Source of the DNA: JASFHF01 sp050123375
GTDB lineage: Bacteria > Pseudomonadota > Gammaproteobacteria > UBA12402
NCBI GenBank assembly: GCA_050123375.1
Contig: JASFHF010000006.1
Span: forward strand, 3,585 to 67,584
Direction: 5' to 3'
Length of the DNA: 64,000 nucleotides
The translations under genes were made by a program, and so were the position numbers. Positions 48,124 through 57,408 of this stretch are shown in pieces; positions within the stretch are counted from its first letter, which is position 1; the number at the start of each line of letters is the position of its first letter. The notes under the pieces were generated by a model, which was given only the letters and a program-made list of their open reading frames with translations, was not told where the DNA came from and made no database searches.

Positions 48124-48876
48124 ATGTTGATTTCCAGTATCATACCCAGCATGGATGATACACCAAAGCGTGCTTTACAGCCAAGATTTTTGTGGTTTTT
48201 GACCATGTCATATGCAATGGTGTTAGTGTTTGCCAACTGGTTTGACCCGCGCCTGGTGCGGGTTTTTGGTCTGGTAACTGATGCCGGCACCTTGATTTTT
48301 CCTTTAACCTTTTTGCTGGCGGATTTGATTACTGAAGTTTATGGTTATAAGATCGCACGGCGAGCCATTTGGATTGGATTATTTTTTAATCTGCTGTTCA
48401 TGCTGTATGGCCAATTGGTGATTCATTTGCCTAGTCCAAAATATCCAACTCACAACGATATCTTTGCGCAAATTATCGCGATGGATAGCCGCGTGGTAAT
48501 TGCATCAGTTTTTAGTTATCTTTGTTCCGAACCGCTTAATACTTATATTTTGGCGAAAATAAAAATTTTAATGCGCGGTAAATTAATGTGGCTGCGTTTT
48601 GTGTCATCTACGGTTATTGCTTCTGGTTTGGATAGCTGCATTTTTGGTACGATCGCATTTTATGGAGTTTTGACTAATTATGAATTGTTTAGTTTGATTG
48701 TAACCATGTGGCTGATAAAAGTGGTAATCGAAATTATTGGTTTACCTGTTTCGGTCACTTTGGCGCGTAAACTAAAAGCAGCCGAACGAGTTGATATTTA
48801 TGACATCGGAACCAATTTTAATTTGTTTAGTTTTGATGTTAGTTATAGTAAAAGTAAGAATAAATATAAAAATTAA
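48124..48876 (+). CDS. yhhQ: queuosine precursor transporter YhhQ (VUT family)
   Basis: This membrane protein of about 250 aa imports 7-cyano-7-deazaguanine or a related queuosine precursor. Six or so membrane segments and the family motifs FANWFDPRLVRVFG, TLIFPLTFLLADLITEVYGY and RFVSSTVIASGLDSCIFGTI are clear. Possible starts are the ATG at 48124 and the ATG at 48151 (Met-Asp-Asp-Thr-Pro-Lys-Arg); neither has a good ribosome-binding site, and 48151 would separate it from the divergent MFS gene. Its stop overlaps the convergent F-box gene. Confidence 0.9.
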   Translation: MLISSIIPSMDDTPKRALQPRFLWFLTMSYAMVLVFANWFDPRLVRVFGLVTDAGTLIFPLTFLLADLITEVYGYKIARRAIWIGLFFNLLFMLYGQLVIHLPSPKYPTHNDIFAQIIAMDSRVVIASVFSYLCSEPLNTYILAKIKILMRGKLMWLRFVSSTVIASGLDSCIFGTIAFYGVLTNYELFSLIVTMWLIKVVIEIIGLPVSVTLARKLKAAERVDIYDIGTNFNLFSFDVSYSKSKNKYKN

Positions 48877-50663
48877 TATGGTTTAAAATTATTGGCGCCA
48901 TTATGTATATTCGTATTTTGCTTGTTATCAAACAGTGGTGTAAAAAAACAGCTATTAGAATTTTCACCAATTATTAGATTGTTTTCTTTAGTCTTTTTCT
49001 TAACTTTTTTCTTTTTTGATATTTGCGGTAATTGTCTGCCTTCATTTTGCTGGTTTATGTTAATATAATCGTGCGCATATTGATTATAAAATGTATACGG
49101 TTCTGGATATTGATTATAAAATGTATACGGTTCTGGATATTGATTATAAAATGTATACGGTTCTGGATATTGATTATAAAATGTATACGGTTCTAGTTGA
49201 TTTGGCAGCACGTACACAAAATTCGGCATAAAATTATTAAAATAATTCTGATTAGGATAGGGTTCTTGTTGCTCTTTCAAATGCCTATTGAAATCATCAT
49301 TAAATTTCTTTAATATTTTTATTATTTCTTTTTCTCTTGTAGATCTAATAATAGAATTATTTTCTGATATGATTTTAAAAGGTTTTTTAGAGTGATATGT
49401 TACATTTTTCTCTACAAAAAAATAGTTAATAATATTACTTAACGTGCTTCGCATACTGGAAAAATTCTTTTTAGGTGAATTGTTGCTGCTAATATACAAA
49501 AATTCCACTGTGTCAATGCCTTTTATCAGCGCTGCTTTCAATATCTTTGCAATATCACTATAGCGGCCATGCTTTACTATAATTTTATTCAAATTTTTAA
49601 AATATTTTTTTAATCTATGTATAGATTTTTGGGAGTTTAGATGATCTCCAGATCCCTTTACAGTAGTAACTTTGTTGTTTTTGAATTTATTTTCACTTAT
49701 TTTCCATGAGTCAATCATTTCACAATAACTTGCATTAGTAATTCTCATTTTTTTAATGATTGGCGAAAGATTACAATGTGTATACACAAATTTAAAAGCC
49801 GCATGTGGGTAAATGAGCACGGTTGTATTTTTTTCTATAAATTCTGCTATTTGTTTTAGTCTGTTGTTAATGATCTCGATAATCTGATTTTTATAATCTA
49901 GTAAGATATTTGGGTTACGGATTTTCGTTAAATCAATACCTAATAATGGTTGAGCAATACTTTCGAAAATTTTATTATCAGACATCTGATCATCAAATCC
50001 TTTAAACCAAAATGGGAATCTAATAGTATTGAGTTTTTCCTTTTTTTTCTTTAAAGTATTGACTACTTCACCGTACGTTTTTTTATTCCATGATAAAACA
50101 TCAAATTCTATATTATGTATGCTTAAAATAAAACTAGAGTAATTTTTTGGATTAGTTGCCAGAACATAATACATCTCATGTTTGCGTAATCCAAATTTTA
50201 GTTTTTTTAAATGAGTATTATCAAATTGCTTTAATTTTAATATTAGCAGTTCATTAAATTCCTTTAATAAAAAATAGAAAAATCCATATTTATTGGTTAA
50301 AAAATCATCTTTATGCAATGTCTTCCATAAATCTTCAAATGTAGAAACTTGTTTTACAAATTGCTTGAAAACTATTAGCTTTGATCTGTGATAATATTGC
50401 TCATTAAGCATGAAGGTTTTACCATATTTTTTTATTAACATATATAACGATTTTGCAGTATTATAAAGTCGGGATCTTTTATACCGCCAAAAATAATCAT
50501 GACGCACCATGGTATCGAAAAATTTGTTTACTTTGCGTATTGTTTTGAATCTATACAGAATAGACCAATATTCAAATATTATTAATAAAACATCTTGTGG
50601 TAAAATGTTGAATATTTTAGTTGTTTTTTGTTTTTTTAGATTATTATTTTTATTCTGCATCAT
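48873..50663 (-). CDS. F-box-like protein, putative host-directed effector (596 aa)
   Basis: Residues about 17-62 read as an F-box: ILPQDVLLIIFEYWSILYRF, then RKVNKFFDTMVRHDYFWRY, matching the LP.D.LL.IF...., R.V......., W pattern of eukaryotic SKP1-binding F-boxes. The rest (about 70-480) is basic and helical, followed by four copies of EPYTFYNQYP (about 489-528) and an Asn/Lys-rich end. There is no signal peptide. F-box proteins in bacteria are known mainly as secreted effectors of intracellular bacteria that hijack SCF ubiquitin ligases. AAGG lies about 10 bases before the first ATG. The effector role is inference. Confidence 0.72.
   Translation of the reverse strand: MMQNKNNNLKKQKTTKIFNILPQDVLLIIFEYWSILYRFKTIRKVNKFFDTMVRHDYFWRYKRSRLYNTAKSLYMLIKKYGKTFMLNEQYYHRSKLIVFKQFVKQVSTFEDLWKTLHKDDFLTNKYGFFYFLLKEFNELLILKLKQFDNTHLKKLKFGLRKHEMYYVLATNPKNYSSFILSIHNIEFDVLSWNKKTYGEVVNTLKKKKEKLNTIRFPFWFKGFDDQMSDNKIFESIAQPLLGIDLTKIRNPNILLDYKNQIIEIINNRLKQIAEFIEKNTTVLIYPHAAFKFVYTHCNLSPIIKKMRITNASYCEMIDSWKISENKFKNNKVTTVKGSGDHLNSQKSIHRLKKYFKNLNKIIVKHGRYSDIAKILKAALIKGIDTVEFLYISSNNSPKKNFSSMRSTLSNIINYFFVEKNVTYHSKKPFKIISENNSIIRSTREKEIIKILKKFNDDFNRHLKEQQEPYPNQNYFNNFMPNFVYVLPNQLEPYTFYNQYPEPYTFYNQYPEPYTFYNQYPEPYTFYNQYAHDYININQQNEGRQLPQISKKKKVKKKTKENNLIIGENSNSCFFTPLFDNKQNTNIHNGANNFKPY
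49081..49200. repeat. four 30-bp tandem repeats inside the F-box gene
   Basis: Units at 49081, 49111, 49141 and 49171 are identical over nearly all 30 bases (TGATTATAAAATGTATACGG...); the last differs at its end. They encode EPYTFYNQYP on the minus strand. DNA-level identity implies recent expansion by slippage. Confidence 0.95.
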
Positions 50664-50763
50664 AAAATGTTGCCTTCTTAGTTATTATTTATTGTAAATG
50701 ATAGCACCCAATTCTTAAGGTTTGTTTAACAAAAGCAAAACCTGTGTTTTTTTAAGTTTGGTA

Positions 50764-50826
50764 GATGCTTGCTGACTCGCGATTTTATATAAACAAACTG
50801 GCTGCAAAACCGCGAGTTCCAATTTA
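50764..50826. repeat. degenerate family C repeat
   Basis: GATGCTTGCTGACTCGCGAT, a mismatched hairpin with arms CTCGCGATTTTA and AAAACCGCGAG at 50776-50816, then TTCCAATTTAA. It matches the end of the family C copies at 9.8 and 63.9 kb. It lies between the F-box gene and the TPR/Lys-rich gene. Confidence 0.75.
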
Positions 50827-50833
50827 ATATGGT

Positions 50834-52030
50834 TTAATTATTAAAACCTCCATTTATTTGTTTCTGGGATGGCAAAGTAAGATTTTTGTTATTGTTTATA
50901 TAATTTTTTTTGGGTATTATTTTATCTTTAGTTAAAGCATCTTGTTTTGACTTTATATTGCACTTTTTATTTGAAAAGAAATTTGGTTTTTTTGAAGTAG
51001 GTCCTTTAGGTATCTTAGGAGGAATTCTGCGCTTTTTTTTCTGTTTTTTCTGTTTTTTCTTCATGATTTTTTCTTTTGTGTTCAATGGGTTTTTTGAAGT
51101 TATATCAAGTTTTTTGCTAGGTTTTTTTGGTTGGTAAGTATTTTTTTCTTGCTTTGAACTTTTTTGCAAGTTTGTTATTGGTATTATCTTGTTAGAACTT
51201 GATGGTCGTTTTTTCTTTTTCTTCTTAATTATGTGTTTTCTCGTTGTTGGTTTCATTGGTTTCTTTATTTTTTTCTTTTTGTCTGATGGTATTTTTTGTT
51301 TAGGTTGTTTCAATTTTTTTAAAAATTTTTGTGTCTCTCGCTGATATTTTCCTATTTTTTGGTCTGCTTTTTTTGCGGTTTTTGTAAGATTATATTTTAT
51401 ATTGTGTTTTTCTTTTTCTGGGCATATTTGTATAGCGCATTTAAAACAGCATATAGCTTTTTTGAAAGAATTTTTATTATAATAAACAGTGCCTAGAGCA
51501 TTAAAATCATTACCAAGATAACTCAAAAGATACAATAATTTTTTATCTTTGTTTTTCATATCGAATGTATGTTTTAAATATTTAAATGCTATATCTAAAT
51601 TAACTTTCTTTTCTATGAAGAATTCAGCTCGGTGAATAAAATATTTGAAGTCTATTGGTTTAGTTAAAAGCGTAAATAGTAAATCTATTTTGTTATATCT
51701 TTCATAAAATTCGATTAACTTTTGGGCTTTGAGTTGCGGATTTGTGATTTGATTTAAATAGTTGAGTGCTTGTTTGAAATAATATGAATTCATGTCTTTT
51801 GGCGCTTGTGGATCAAATTTTTTCAGACTGGCATCTATGTATACTTTGCAACATATGGATGTTAGCATAATTCTAATGTGATTTTTAGTTTCATTATTTT
51901 TAGGTTTATTCAGGCTATTTTTTAGTGTTTGTATTGCTTTTGGTATTTCCAATTGTCCGATAAATTTTTTTGCTAGTTCAATATCAGGGTCTGGTTTTGG
52001 TTTTTTGGACAACAATTGCAAGAGAAACAT
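50834..52030 (-). CDS. TPR-like protein with long Lys-rich tail, unknown (398 aa)
   Basis: The ATG at 52030 is chosen because GGAGG precedes it by 6 bases on the minus strand; the upstream ATG at 52048 lacks one. Residues about 15-215 form helical repeats, with one TPR-like unit clear (FNALGTVYYNKNSFKKAICC, about 180-199). From about residue 225 the protein becomes extremely Lys/Pro/Ser-rich (KKKKIKKPMKPTTRKH; KKKQKKQKKKRR), probably disordered and possibly nucleic acid-binding or resembling a nuclear localisation signal. Same strand as the F-box gene upstream of it in the window, and similarly Lys/Asn-rich. Family unknown. Confidence 0.6.
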   Translation of the reverse strand: MFLLQLLSKKPKPDPDIELAKKFIGQLEIPKAIQTLKNSLNKPKNNETKNHIRIMLTSICCKVYIDASLKKFDPQAPKDMNSYYFKQALNYLNQITNPQLKAQKLIEFYERYNKIDLLFTLLTKPIDFKYFIHRAEFFIEKKVNLDIAFKYLKHTFDMKNKDKKLLYLLSYLGNDFNALGTVYYNKNSFKKAICCFKCAIQICPEKEKHNIKYNLTKTAKKADQKIGKYQRETQKFLKKLKQPKQKIPSDKKKKIKKPMKPTTRKHIIKKKKKKRPSSSNKIIPITNLQKSSKQEKNTYQPKKPSKKLDITSKNPLNTKEKIMKKKQKKQKKKRRIPPKIPKGPTSKKPNFFSNKKCNIKSKQDALTKDKIIPKKNYINNNKNLTLPSQKQINGGFNN

Positions 52031-52181
52031 ATTTAACCTCCATTTCAAAGTTTATTATTGATATTATCAAGATGATTTTGATAACAGTGATTATTGTAAC
52101 AATCAAATCTTAAGGAAATCTTAAGCATGGACAAAAATAAACGTTAATTTTTTGTAAAAGATTTGATCAACAAAGCTGGTC

Positions 52182-52210
52182 TCGACAAAAACTAGTTAGA
52201 CAGGTATACT
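52182..52210 (+). promoter_or_regulatory. probable sigma-70 promoter of nifJ
   Basis: A -35 box TCGACA at 52182-52187 and a -10 box TATACT at 52205-52210 are separated by 17 bases, 31 bases upstream of the nifJ ATG. The ribosome-binding site GGAGAA follows close to the start. Confidence 0.6.
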
Positions 52211-52241
52211 TTTTGTGTAAATATTAAGTTGGAGAATAACT

Positions 52242-55200
52242 ATGACTAACAAACCTACAATGATAACAATGGACGGTAACGAGGCGACTGCTTATGTGGC
52301 TTATCGTGTTACCGAAATTAGTGCAATTTTCCCAATCACGCCTTCTTCACCAATGGGTGAGCATGCTGATAGTTGGGCTGCTGAGGGGATTAAAAATATT
52401 TGGGGGCACGTGCCGCAGGTAGTTGAGATGCAGAGTGAAGGCGGGGCAAGCGGAACTTTGCATGGGAGTTTGCAAACCGGCGCATTGGCCACCACGTACA
52501 CAGCTTCGCAAGGTTTGTTGTTGATGATTCCTAATATGCATAAAATTGCAGGTGAATTGACTTCAACAGTAATGCATGTTTCGGCGAGATCATTGGCGAT
52601 TCAGGCATTGTCGATTTTTGGCGATCATTCCGATGTGATGGATACGCGGGCGACCGGGTTTGCGATGTTATGTTCCGGCAGTGTGCAGGAAGCGCATGAT
52701 ATGGCATTAATTGCACATGCAGCGACCTTGGAAGCGCGGGTGCCGTTCTTACATTTTTTTGAAGGTTTTCGTACTAGTCATGAATTAAATAAATTTGCGC
52801 TGCTAACTGATGACCAAATGCGTGAGATGATTGATGACGATTTGGTGTTAGCGCATAGAAAACGTGCTTTAAGTTCAGATCATCCTTTTATTCGTGGAAC
52901 TTCACAAAATCCAGACGTATATTTTCAGGCGCGGGAAGCATGCAATCCATTCTATGAAATTACACCAAAAATTGTTCAAAAAAATATGGATAAATTTGCT
53001 GCGATAACTGGCCGGCAATATCATTTAATGGAATATTTTGGTGATAAAAATGCAGAGCGCGTAATTGTTGTTATGGGTTCTGGAGCAGAAGTAGTAAAAG
53101 AAACGGTAAAATATCTTAATCAGCAAGGTGAAAAAGTTGGTTTATTGCAAGTATATTTGTATCGTCCGTTTTCTTCTAAAGCATTATTGGATGCGCTTCC
53201 AGCTACAGTAAAAACTATTGCAGTGCTGGATCGTACCAAAGAAGCAGGAGCGGATGGTGAGCCGTTATATAAAGATGTAGTAACTGCTTTGTATACGCAT
53301 CGGGATGATTTACCAATGAAAAATCCGCCGCGGGTTATTGGCGGACGTTATGGTTTATCTTCCAAAGAATTTACCCCGGCAATGGTGAAAGGTGTTTTTG
53401 CCGAGCTGGCGAAAGCTAAATTAAAAAATCATTTTACCATTGGAATTAATGATGATGTTTCAAATACCAGTCTTGAGTATGATGCAGATTTTGATATCGA
53501 ATCTGATGAAGTAGTGCGCGCAATGTTTTTTGGTTTGGGCGCAGATGGTACGGTTGGCGCGAATAAAAATTCAATTAAAATTATTGGTTCGAAGCCGGAA
53601 TATTATGCGCAAGGTTATTTTGTGTATGATTCAAAAAAATCCGGTGCGCGTACGGTTTCACATTTGCGGTTTGGTAAACATCCAATTAGTGCTCCTTACT
53701 TGATTAAATCGGCTAATTTTATTGGTTGTCACCAATTTAATTTTTTAGAAAAGACTGATGTTTTAAAATATGCGGCACGTGGCGCAACATTTTTATTGAA
53801 TAGCACATATTCTGCAGAAGAAGTTTGGCATAATTTGCCGCGGCCGGTGCAGCAGGAAATCATTGATAAAAAAATTACTTTTTATGTGATTGATGCATAT
53901 GATGTTGCGAAAAAAACTGGTATGGGCGAACGTATTAACACGATTATGCAGACTTGTTTTTTTGAGCTTGCAAAAGTTATGCCGGTTGATGAAGCAATTG
54001 CGGAAATTAAAGCGGCGATTAAAAAAACTTATGGTAAAAAAGGTGAAGAAATAGTTAATAAAAACTATGCGGCAGTTGATCAGGCAATTGCTCATTTAAA
54101 ACAAGTAAAAGTTCCTGGCAAAGTTGATTCGGATGCAAAAGAATTGCCGCCAGTGGTTGCAGAAAATGCGCCGAAGTTTGTGCGTGAAGTTATTGCGACA
54201 ATTATGGCAGATCGCGGTGATGAATTGCCGGTAAGCGCGATGCCGATTGATGGAACTTTTCCGAGCGCAACTACTAAATGGGAAAAGCGTAATGTTTCTT
54301 TAGATGTTGCTTGTTGGGATCCGGAAACTTGTATTCAATGTGGACGCTGCAGCGTTGTGTGTCCGCATGGTGTAATTCGTGCAAAACGTTATGCGGAAAG
54401 TGATTTGAAAAATGCGCCGGCGGAATTTAAGTCGACAGATTTGCGCGGCAAAGATGCAGCTTCTCAAAAATATACTTTGCAGGTTTATTTGGAAGATTGT
54501 ACCGGTTGTGGTTTGTGTGTTGAGGCATGTCCGGCCAAAAATAAAAAAGAAGAAGGAAAGAAAGCGATTAATCTTGTGGAGAAAAAACCGATTCTCGAGC
54601 AAGAACGCAAAAATATTGAATTTTTTGAAAAATTGCCAGAAGTTCCGCATAAATTTATTGATAGTGGAACGGTGCCAGGGGTGCAATATTTAAAACCAAT
54701 GTTTGAGTTTTCTGGTGCGTGCGCAGGCTGCGGTGAAACTCCATATGTTAAATTAGTAAGTCAATTATTTGGTGATCGAATGGTGGTGGCAAACGCGACT
54801 GGCTGTTCATCAATTTATGGCGGAAATTTGCCAACAACTCCGTGGTCAGTGAATGAAGAAGGCCGCGGGCCGGCATGGTCAAATTCATTGTTTGAAGATA
54901 ATGCTGAGTTTGGTTTAGGCTTTCGGTTGACAGAAAATCAATTGCAGCAGCAAGCTAAAGATTTGTTAACTGAGCTTTCCAGTGAGGTTGGTGATGATTT
55001 AGTGAAGGAAATTTTGGCAGCAACTGATGATAATGAGGAAGACAAAATTAAATTGCAGCGCGAACGGGTTGCAAAATTAAAAGAAAAATTAGAAAAAATG
55101 AAAAGTGATAAAGCGCGGCATTTATTATCGTTAGCAGATCGTCTGGTAAAACATAGTATTTGGATTGTGGGCGGTGATGGCTGGGCTTATGATATTGGGT

Positions 55201-55802
55201 TTGGCGGGCTTGATCATGTATTAGCGTCGGGACATGATGTCAATATATTAGTGTTGGATACGGAAGTTTATTCTAATACTGGCGGACAAGCATCAAAAGC
55301 AACTCCATTAGGCGCGATTGCGAAGTTTGCGGCAAGCGGTAAGAAATTACCGAAAAAGGATTTAGGTTTGATGATGATGAGTTATGGTTATGTGTATGTT
55401 GCGCAAATTTCATTAGCTAATCCGATGCATGCAATTAAAGCAATTAAAGAGGCTGAAGCATATCATGGTCCATCGATAATTTTAGCTTATGCACATTGTA
55501 TTGCGCATGGAATTAATATGCGTAAAGGTTTGATGATTCAAAAAATGGCGATGGAAAGTGGTTTTTGGCCGCTTTATACTTATAATCCTGAGTTGGCAAA
55601 GGCGGGCAAACAACCGTTTGTATTATCATCACAAAAGCCAAAAATTTCGTTTAAAGAATATGCTTATGATGAAACGCGGTTTAAGTCATTGGCGAAATTG
55701 AATCCTCATGAAGCGGAAGAATTATTGCAGCGTGCACAGGTGGAAGTAGATTATCGTTGGTGTTTGTATGAGCATTTGGCAAATCAGGAGCCGTGTAAAT
55801 AG
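52242..55802 (+). CDS. nifJ: pyruvate:ferredoxin (flavodoxin) oxidoreductase NifJ
   Basis: This homodimeric enzyme oxidises pyruvate to acetyl-CoA and CO2 and reduces ferredoxin or flavodoxin using TPP and three [4Fe-4S] clusters. The 1186-aa single-chain form has domains in order: POR N-terminal (MDGNEATAYVAYRVTEISAIFPITPSSPM region), transketolase-like domain II, gamma domain (GLGADGTVGANKNSIKIIG), EKR linker, 2[4Fe-4S] domain with CIQCGRCSVVC from residue 697 and CTGCGLCVEAC from residue 753, and the TPP domain with C827/C830 (CAGCGET) and GGDGWAYDIGFGGLDHVL. Cysteines for all clusters appear present. It has its own promoter and no partner genes. NifJ indicates anaerobic or microaerobic pyruvate use. 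Confidence 0.97.
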   Translation: MTNKPTMITMDGNEATAYVAYRVTEISAIFPITPSSPMGEHADSWAAEGIKNIWGHVPQVVEMQSEGGASGTLHGSLQTGALATTYTASQGLLLMIPNMHKIAGELTSTVMHVSARSLAIQALSIFGDHSDVMDTRATGFAMLCSGSVQEAHDMALIAHAATLEARVPFLHFFEGFRTSHELNKFALLTDDQMREMIDDDLVLAHRKRALSSDHPFIRGTSQNPDVYFQAREACNPFYEITPKIVQKNMDKFAAITGRQYHLMEYFGDKNAERVIVVMGSGAEVVKETVKYLNQQGEKVGLLQVYLYRPFSSKALLDALPATVKTIAVLDRTKEAGADGEPLYKDVVTALYTHRDDLPMKNPPRVIGGRYGLSSKEFTPAMVKGVFAELAKAKLKNHFTIGINDDVSNTSLEYDADFDIESDEVVRAMFFGLGADGTVGANKNSIKIIGSKPEYYAQGYFVYDSKKSGARTVSHLRFGKHPISAPYLIKSANFIGCHQFNFLEKTDVLKYAARGATFLLNSTYSAEEVWHNLPRPVQQEIIDKKITFYVIDAYDVAKKTGMGERINTIMQTCFFELAKVMPVDEAIAEIKAAIKKTYGKKGEEIVNKNYAAVDQAIAHLKQVKVPGKVDSDAKELPPVVAENAPKFVREVIATIMADRGDELPVSAMPIDGTFPSATTKWEKRNVSLDVACWDPETCIQCGRCSVVCPHGVIRAKRYAESDLKNAPAEFKSTDLRGKDAASQKYTLQVYLEDCTGCGLCVEACPAKNKKEEGKKAINLVEKKPILEQERKNIEFFEKLPEVPHKFIDSGTVPGVQYLKPMFEFSGACAGCGETPYVKLVSQLFGDRMVVANATGCSSIYGGNLPTTPWSVNEEGRGPAWSNSLFEDNAEFGLGFRLTENQLQQQAKDLLTELSSEVGDDLVKEILAATDDNEEDKIKLQRERVAKLKEKLEKMKSDKARHLLSLADRLVKHSIWIVGGDGWAYDIGFGGLDHVLASGHDVNILVLDTEVYSNTGGQASKATPLGAIAKFAASGKKLPKKDLGLMMMSYGYVYVAQISLANPMHAIKAIKEAEAYHGPSIILAYAHCIAHGINMRKGLMIQKMAMESGFWPLYTYNPELAKAGKQPFVLSSQKPKISFKEYAYDETRFKSLAKLNPHEAEELLQRAQVEVDYRWCLYEHLANQEPCK

Positions 55803-55808
55803 CATTTT

Positions 55809-55987
55809 TAATATTTTAAAACATTTTGTTGCACCTTGCGGTGAGCTTGTTTGCAAACGCGTCTTTTAATCATGCAACAAGCTTGGCATGATTAAAAGTA
55901 CGTCCGTGTAATACTTCGTTCGCGCATCCATGCGCTCAAGAGTTTGCAAACAAGCTCCCCTCCGGTGCAACATGTTTTAAAATATTA
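55809..55987. repeat. 179-bp imperfect inverted repeat with inner hairpin
   Basis: The arms at 55809-55858 (TAATATTTTAAAACAT..., GAGCTTGTTTGCAAAC) and 55942-55987 pair with few mismatches. In the loop, CTTTTAATCATGC and GCATGATTAAAAG (55863-55898) form a second hairpin, and a CATCCATG motif occurs as in the 41.5-kb element. It fills the gap between nifJ and the hydrolase gene and ends just before the latter's ribosome-binding site. MITE-like. Confidence 0.88.
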
Positions 55988-56001
55988 TAGGAGGAGAGAA
56001 T

Positions 56002-57408
56002 GTGCGAACTTATATTTTAATTGCTTTATTGCCTTGGTTGATTTTTTTTGCTTTTGCTGATGGTACTCCAGCTGGTTTGTTGTTTAGTTCTTTTGGCGGC
56101 TTGATTTGTTTGTTTATTTTTAATTGGGGAGCCGTCAGAAAGTTTTTTTCTTTCGCTTGGGTCAGTTTGATTTTTTTCCTGATAATGTTTGCAGCGCATT
56201 ATTTTGGTCCTAAATTTATTTTGGTGCGCTATAATTTATTTGCTGCCACTTTAGTATTGGCTGTATTTAGTTTTGTTAGTTTAATGCTGCATCGGCCATT
56301 TACTTTGTCATATGCAAAAATTCAAGCGCCGAAAGTTTTTTGGAATCATCCGGTTTTTATGCATGTTAATTATTGGTTAACCGCGGTATGGGGTTTGGTG
56401 TTTTTGTTTTATGCTGTGTTGGTGTTGTTATTTAGTTTTGGATTTGGTACTAAATTGTGGATGGTGGAAATTTTACCGACCGTGGCATTGGTGTTTGCAA
56501 TTGGTTTTATGATTCTGTTTCCGGATATCTACAAAAGTAAGTTTATTAAAAAAGGTATGGTTGCGGGTATCGCTGGAATTTCTGAAGTGCAGTTGGCTGA
56601 GTTAGGTAATATCACTATCGGTTACCGCATGTTAGGTGAGGGACCGTTGTTGATTTTAGCTAATGGTGCATTTACTAATATGCATAGCTGGGATCCGGAT
56701 TTGCTGAAAAAGCTAAGTAAGAATTTTCAGGTTTTGATTTTTGATTACCCGGGAATTGGATATTCAACTTATCAGCAAATGCCGTTTTCTGCAGAAACGA
56801 TGGTTGATTGTTTATATCATTTTATTGATAAATTAAAATTAAAACCAGCAGCAATTGTTGGTTATTCAATGGGTGGATTAATCGCGCAAAAATTTGCAGT
56901 CAAATATCCAAATAAATTAAAAGCGTTAGTTCTAATTAGTACAACTTGCGGCGGATGTGAGGCAACCTGGTGTAGTGCGCAAACCTTACAAAAAATTGAA
57001 CGTGTTGCTGCAAAGAAAATTTCAGGCGAAGAACAGCTTGATCGAATGTTGTCAGTTATGTTTACACCGGAAAGCTTGTCTAGATTTGCTATACGCACGA
57101 AAAAAATTATTACTTCGGCAGCAATTGAAGGATTGGTGAGTGATGAAATGCAGCAAAAGGAACGTGAAATAATTGAAGGTTGGCGAACTGACGATCAATT
57201 AGCACAGCAAATTACTGAATTAAAATTACCGGTTTTAATTATTGCGGGTAAGCGAGATGAAATGGTGCCGTTTGTGAATGCCGAATTATTAGAAAAGAAA
57301 TTTTCGCAAGCAAAATTAGTTGCATATGATGATGCAGGGCATGGGGTGATGTATCAATATCCACTAGATGTTGCGGGAAGTATTAAAGAATTTTTGTCAG
57401 GTTTTTAA
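56002..57408 (+). CDS. membrane-anchored alpha/beta hydrolase
   Basis: This 468-aa protein with a GTG start is supported by GGAGGAG 5 bases upstream. The N-terminal 185 residues contain five or six hydrophobic segments (IALLPWLIFFAFADGTPAGL, MFAAHYFGPKFILVRYNLFA and others). The C-terminal part is a classic alpha/beta hydrolase: FDYPGIGYST, nucleophile elbow GYSMGG with Ser289, the acid in GKRDEMVP (about 416) and the His in AGHGVMY (about 447). The substrate is unknown. The fusion of a membrane domain of this size to the hydrolase is less common than the stand-alone fold. Confidence 0.85.
   Translation: MRTYILIALLPWLIFFAFADGTPAGLLFSSFGGLICLFIFNWGAVRKFFSFAWVSLIFFLIMFAAHYFGPKFILVRYNLFAATLVLAVFSFVSLMLHRPFTLSYAKIQAPKVFWNHPVFMHVNYWLTAVWGLVFLFYAVLVLLFSFGFGTKLWMVEILPTVALVFAIGFMILFPDIYKSKFIKKGMVAGIAGISEVQLAELGNITIGYRMLGEGPLLILANGAFTNMHSWDPDLLKKLSKNFQVLIFDYPGIGYSTYQQMPFSAETMVDCLYHFIDKLKLKPAAIVGYSMGGLIAQKFAVKYPNKLKALVLISTTCGGCEATWCSAQTLQKIERVAAKKISGEEQLDRMLSVMFTPESLSRFAIRTKKIITSAAIEGLVSDEMQQKEREIIEGWRTDDQLAQQITELKLPVLIIAGKRDEMVPFVNAELLEKKFSQAKLVAYDDAGHGVMYQYPLDVAGSIKEFLSGF

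Noticed and set aside
54300..54686. Minus-strand 128-aa frame within nifJ
   Set aside because: It is antisense to the ferredoxin domain of nifJ, with the composition expected of a shadow frame.
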